This document shows positions 62,167 to 64,000 of a DNA stretch of 64,000 nt, piece by piece. The DNA comes from JANQNX01 sp040217095. Lineage in GTDB: Bacteria; Pseudomonadota; Gammaproteobacteria; Eutrophobiales; Eutrophobiaceae. The stretch spans positions 2,294,001 through 2,358,000 of the forward strand of contig OZ245888.1 of assembly GCA_965229565.1 (NCBI GenBank), in the 5' to 3' direction. Each line of letters opens with the position of its first letter. Within the stretch, counting starts at the first letter, position 1. The notes beneath the pieces were generated by a model, which was not told the origin of the DNA, made no database searches, and saw only the letters and a list, made by a program, of their open reading frames with translations. Made by a program: the position numbers and the translations under genes.

Positions 62167-62906
62167 TATTCCGCGTTATTAACGGCTGCTTGCAGTGCCT
62201 TGACATCCTCGTCTTCCAACTTCCAATTCTGTCCGGGGCGCTTTCTTCGTGGCAGGATGTAGGGCCCATAGCGTGTGCGAATCAGCCTGGATACCTGCAA
62301 GCCCTGCGACTCCCACAAACGGCGCACCTCGCGATTGCGACCTTCCATGATGACAACGTGATACCAGTGATTGACGCCTTCCCCACCGGAATCAACGATG
62401 TCGGTAAATTGTGCCATGCCATCTTCCAGTTCCACACCATCACGCATGGCCTGCAACTGTTGTGGTGTGGCCTTGCCCAGAACCCGCACCGCGTACTCGC
62501 GCTCTATCTGGCTGGAAGGATGCATCAACTTGTTGGCAAGTTCGCCGTCATTGGTGAACAGCAACAGGCCGGTTGTATTGATATCCAGGCGACCGATATT
62601 GATCCAGCGCCCGTTCCGAATAGCAGGCAGTTTATCGAACACGTTGGCACGCCCTTTTTCATCACTGCGAGTACATACCTCTCCCGCGGGTTTATAGTAC
62701 GCGATTACCTTGGACTTTTGCTGCAGTTGCGGGTGCAGTCGTATCGGTTTTGCATCGATGGCAACGCGATCGCGCTGTTCCAGTTGCTGGCCCAGTTCCG
62801 CCGGTTTGCCATTGACGGTAATACGCCCTTGCTGGATGAGTTTCTCTATCTGGCGACGGGAACCATGGCCGGCAGAAGCCAAAACCTTCTGTATTCTCTC
62901 ACCCAT
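62166..62906 (-). CDS. rluB: 23S rRNA pseudouridine synthase RluB
   Basis: A 246-residue RsuA/RluB-family enzyme. The S4-like RNA-binding domain is about 3-60 (RIQKVLASAGHGSRRQIEKLI), and the catalytic domain has GRLDINTTGLLLFTNDG with Asp108. RluB modifies U2605 of 23S rRNA in E. coli. Length is a little short for RluB, which often has a basic tail. The gene commonly follows scpB, as here, which supports RluB over RluE/F. Confidence 0.92.
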   Translation of the reverse strand: MGERIQKVLASAGHGSRRQIEKLIQQGRITVNGKPAELGQQLEQRDRVAIDAKPIRLHPQLQQKSKVIAYYKPAGEVCTRSDEKGRANVFDKLPAIRNGRWINIGRLDINTTGLLLFTNDGELANKLMHPSSQIEREYAVRVLGKATPQQLQAMRDGVELEDGMAQFTDIVDSGGEGVNHWYHVVIMEGRNREVRRLWESQGLQVSRLIRTRYGPYILPRRKRPGQNWKLEDEDVKALQAAVNNAE

Positions 62907-62924
62907 ACCTTTGCCTAAAATGCC

Positions 62925-63085
62925 ATTTTTTCAAGATTGCGTCGCCAGCGTCGTGCTCAAACCCTCATGTATTCGCTGATACATAACGGTTCTCGGCTTT
63001 GGCTTCCTGCGTCGCTCTACCTCCTGCGTCCATGCAGTCGTCCGCGCGCCGCTTTCTCGCACTATCAAAAAAATGTGTATTTTAT
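62925..63085 (+). repeat. Dispersed intergenic repeat, copy B
   Basis: Between rluB and scpB. It has ATTGCGTCG, GTGCTCAAACC, then CTCATGTATTCGCTGATACAT (ATGTAT 62967-62972, ATACAT 62979-62984 as a perfect inverted repeat), GGTTCTC, about 50 bp extra sequence, then CCGCGCGC and TCGCACTATCAAAAAAA. Order matches copy A at 12240-12360. Confidence 0.6.
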
Positions 63086-63116
63086 GCAATTGCGTGGACT
63101 TCGTTTGAACGACGGC

Positions 63117-63881
63117 TCAGGTAGTGAAAGGAATAACCTGGGCGCCCTGGACTTCTTCTTCCTCGTCACCCTCTTCTTCGTCGGTGCCGGTTTGTTCTAT
63201 CTCTTCTGCAGTTTCACTGGTTGATTGTTCCGCAATGACCTCAATAGTCTCGTCCTGCCCTGAATCTTCTTCAGACTCTGTGCCTTCCTGTTGCAGTATC
63301 TTTTGTTCTTCCTCGTTCAGTGCCTCAAACAGGTCCGGGTTAATGGCATCAAAGTCCTTGATGTCCGATAACGCTGGCAGATCGGAGAGCTTTTTCAGGT
63401 TGAAGTAATCCAGGAAGGTCCTGGTCGTGGCCAGCAATGCAGGTTTGCCCGGCACATCACGATGTCCGACGACTTTCACCCATTCCCTTTCCTGCAATGT
63501 CTTGACGATACTGCTGCTGACGCTGACACCGCGTATATCCTCGATCTCGGCGCGAGTAATGGGTTGTCGGTAGGCAATAATAGCCAGAGTTTCCAGCAAG
63601 GCACGCGAGTAACGCGGTGGCCGTTCCTCGAACAGCCGGTTGATCCATTCGGCATAGTCATTGCGGGCCTGTACCCGGTAACCGCTGGCAACTTCCACTA
63701 TCTCGATACCACGACCCTGGTACTCCAGCTGTAACTGTTCTATCGCCGAGCGCAGATCGTTGCGATCCGGCTGCAATGTCGTATCTGCTTCAAACAAAGT
63801 CAGCAGGCGACTGATACTCAGTGGCTGGTTAGCCACCATTAATGATGCTTCAATAATATTTTTTAATTGTTCCTGGCTCAT
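63117..63881 (-). CDS. scpB: Segregation and condensation protein ScpB
   Basis: A 254-residue ScpB with two winged-helix domains in the first about 170 residues. Typical blocks are IIEASLMVANQPLSISRLLTLF, LLETLAIIAYRQPITRAEIEDIRGVS and GHRDVPGKPALLATTRTFLDYFNL. The last about 80 residues are a strongly acidic Glu/Thr-rich tail, longer than in Bacillus. With ScpA and Smc it forms the condensin complex. The start overlaps the scpA stop by 4 nt (ATGA). Confidence 0.94.
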   Translation of the reverse strand: MSQEQLKNIIEASLMVANQPLSISRLLTLFEADTTLQPDRNDLRSAIEQLQLEYQGRGIEIVEVASGYRVQARNDYAEWINRLFEERPPRYSRALLETLAIIAYRQPITRAEIEDIRGVSVSSSIVKTLQEREWVKVVGHRDVPGKPALLATTRTFLDYFNLKKLSDLPALSDIKDFDAINPDLFEALNEEEQKILQQEGTESEEDSGQDETIEVIAEQSTSETAEEIEQTGTDEEEGDEEEEVQGAQVIPFTT

Positions 63882-64000
63882 GATGCTGCCTTTACATAGA
63901 TAGGACCGTTGGTGTCGTTTTGTACAAGTTGAATCAATGAATCCTTAACCAGCTGCAGGATAGCCAGCAACGAGACAATAACGCCGGCACGACCTTCCTC
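63878..64000 (-). CDS. scpA: Segregation and condensation protein ScpA, C-terminal end
   Basis: The last 40 residues and stop of a protein whose gene continues past the window. The frame reads RAGVIVSLLAILQLVKDS near the edge, which is the C-terminal winged-helix motif of ScpA (kleisin) that contacts Smc. The adjacent scpB with a 4-nt overlap supports the identity. Confidence 0.85.
   Translation of the reverse strand, partial: EEGRAGVIVSLLAILQLVKDSLIQLVQNDTNGPIYVKAAS

Overview
The window reads as a chromosomal segment from a gammaproteobacterium with an aerobic, membrane-lipid-rich lifestyle. Evidence: the scpA-scpB-rluB and tpiA-secG-tRNA-Leu neighbourhoods, a 14-gene nuo operon with separate nuoC and nuoD, a Sco/PCuAC copper-delivery pair for cytochrome oxidase, and a TonB2/TtpC system of the Vibrio-Shewanella type. 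The order or genus cannot be fixed from the sequence alone.

Layout. (1) 1-8.9 kb, minus strand: pfaD-pfaA, a polyunsaturated-fatty-acid-synthase-like iterative PKS pair (KS-AT-4xACP-KR-DH plus a separate enoyl reductase), followed by the 5' part of gmd. (2) 9.1-16.5 kb, plus strand: a hopanoid locus with a one-step type squalene synthase, squalene-hopene cyclase, HpnG nucleosidase, an inserted PhyH-type dioxygenase and the HpnN lipid transporter. (3) 16.7-21.9 kb, minus: five tightly overlapping genes for a reduced Mrp-like complex (MnhC, three NuoL/M/N-like subunits, one small membrane protein). (4) 22.4-24.4 kb, plus: sco, PCuAC, psd. (5) 24.4-39.3 kb, minus: nuoA-N, interrupted between nuoE and nuoD by a repeat-filled spacer. 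(6) 39.3-60.2 kb: accessory DNA separating nuoA from tRNA-Leu. It holds a lipocalin/amidoligase/C26-amidotransferase operon; a ten-gene minus-strand run joining a TonB-dependent receptor, VOC protein, flavodoxin and aryl-CoA-ligase-like enzyme to a complete DUF3450-TtpC-ExbB2-ExbD2-TonB2-TPR energiser; divergent citryl-CoA-lyase-like and alpha/beta-hydrolase genes; an IclR regulator; a short MetE-like enzyme; then YqaA, an FG-GAP protein, a lipoprotein deformylase homologue and a GAF/degenerate-GGDEF protein. (7) 60.2-64 kb, minus: tRNA-Leu(GAG), secG, tpiA, an endonuclease-III-like gene, rluB, scpB and the end of scpA.

The most interesting items are: the receptor-catabolism-TonB2 run, whose promoter carries two copies of the 13-mer TTCGnTATnCGAA placed like IclR-family operators; a decayed tRNA-Leu-like sequence 1.2 kb downstream of the real tRNA-Leu, inside the stretch that breaks the common tRNA-Leu/nuoA linkage; a dispersed intergenic repeat family with three recognisable copies; the PhyH gene inside the hopanoid cluster; the reduced Mrp-like cluster; and an exported deformylase homologue with an altered motif II. 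Functions of the catabolic run and of the Mrp-like complex are inferred from family and context only.
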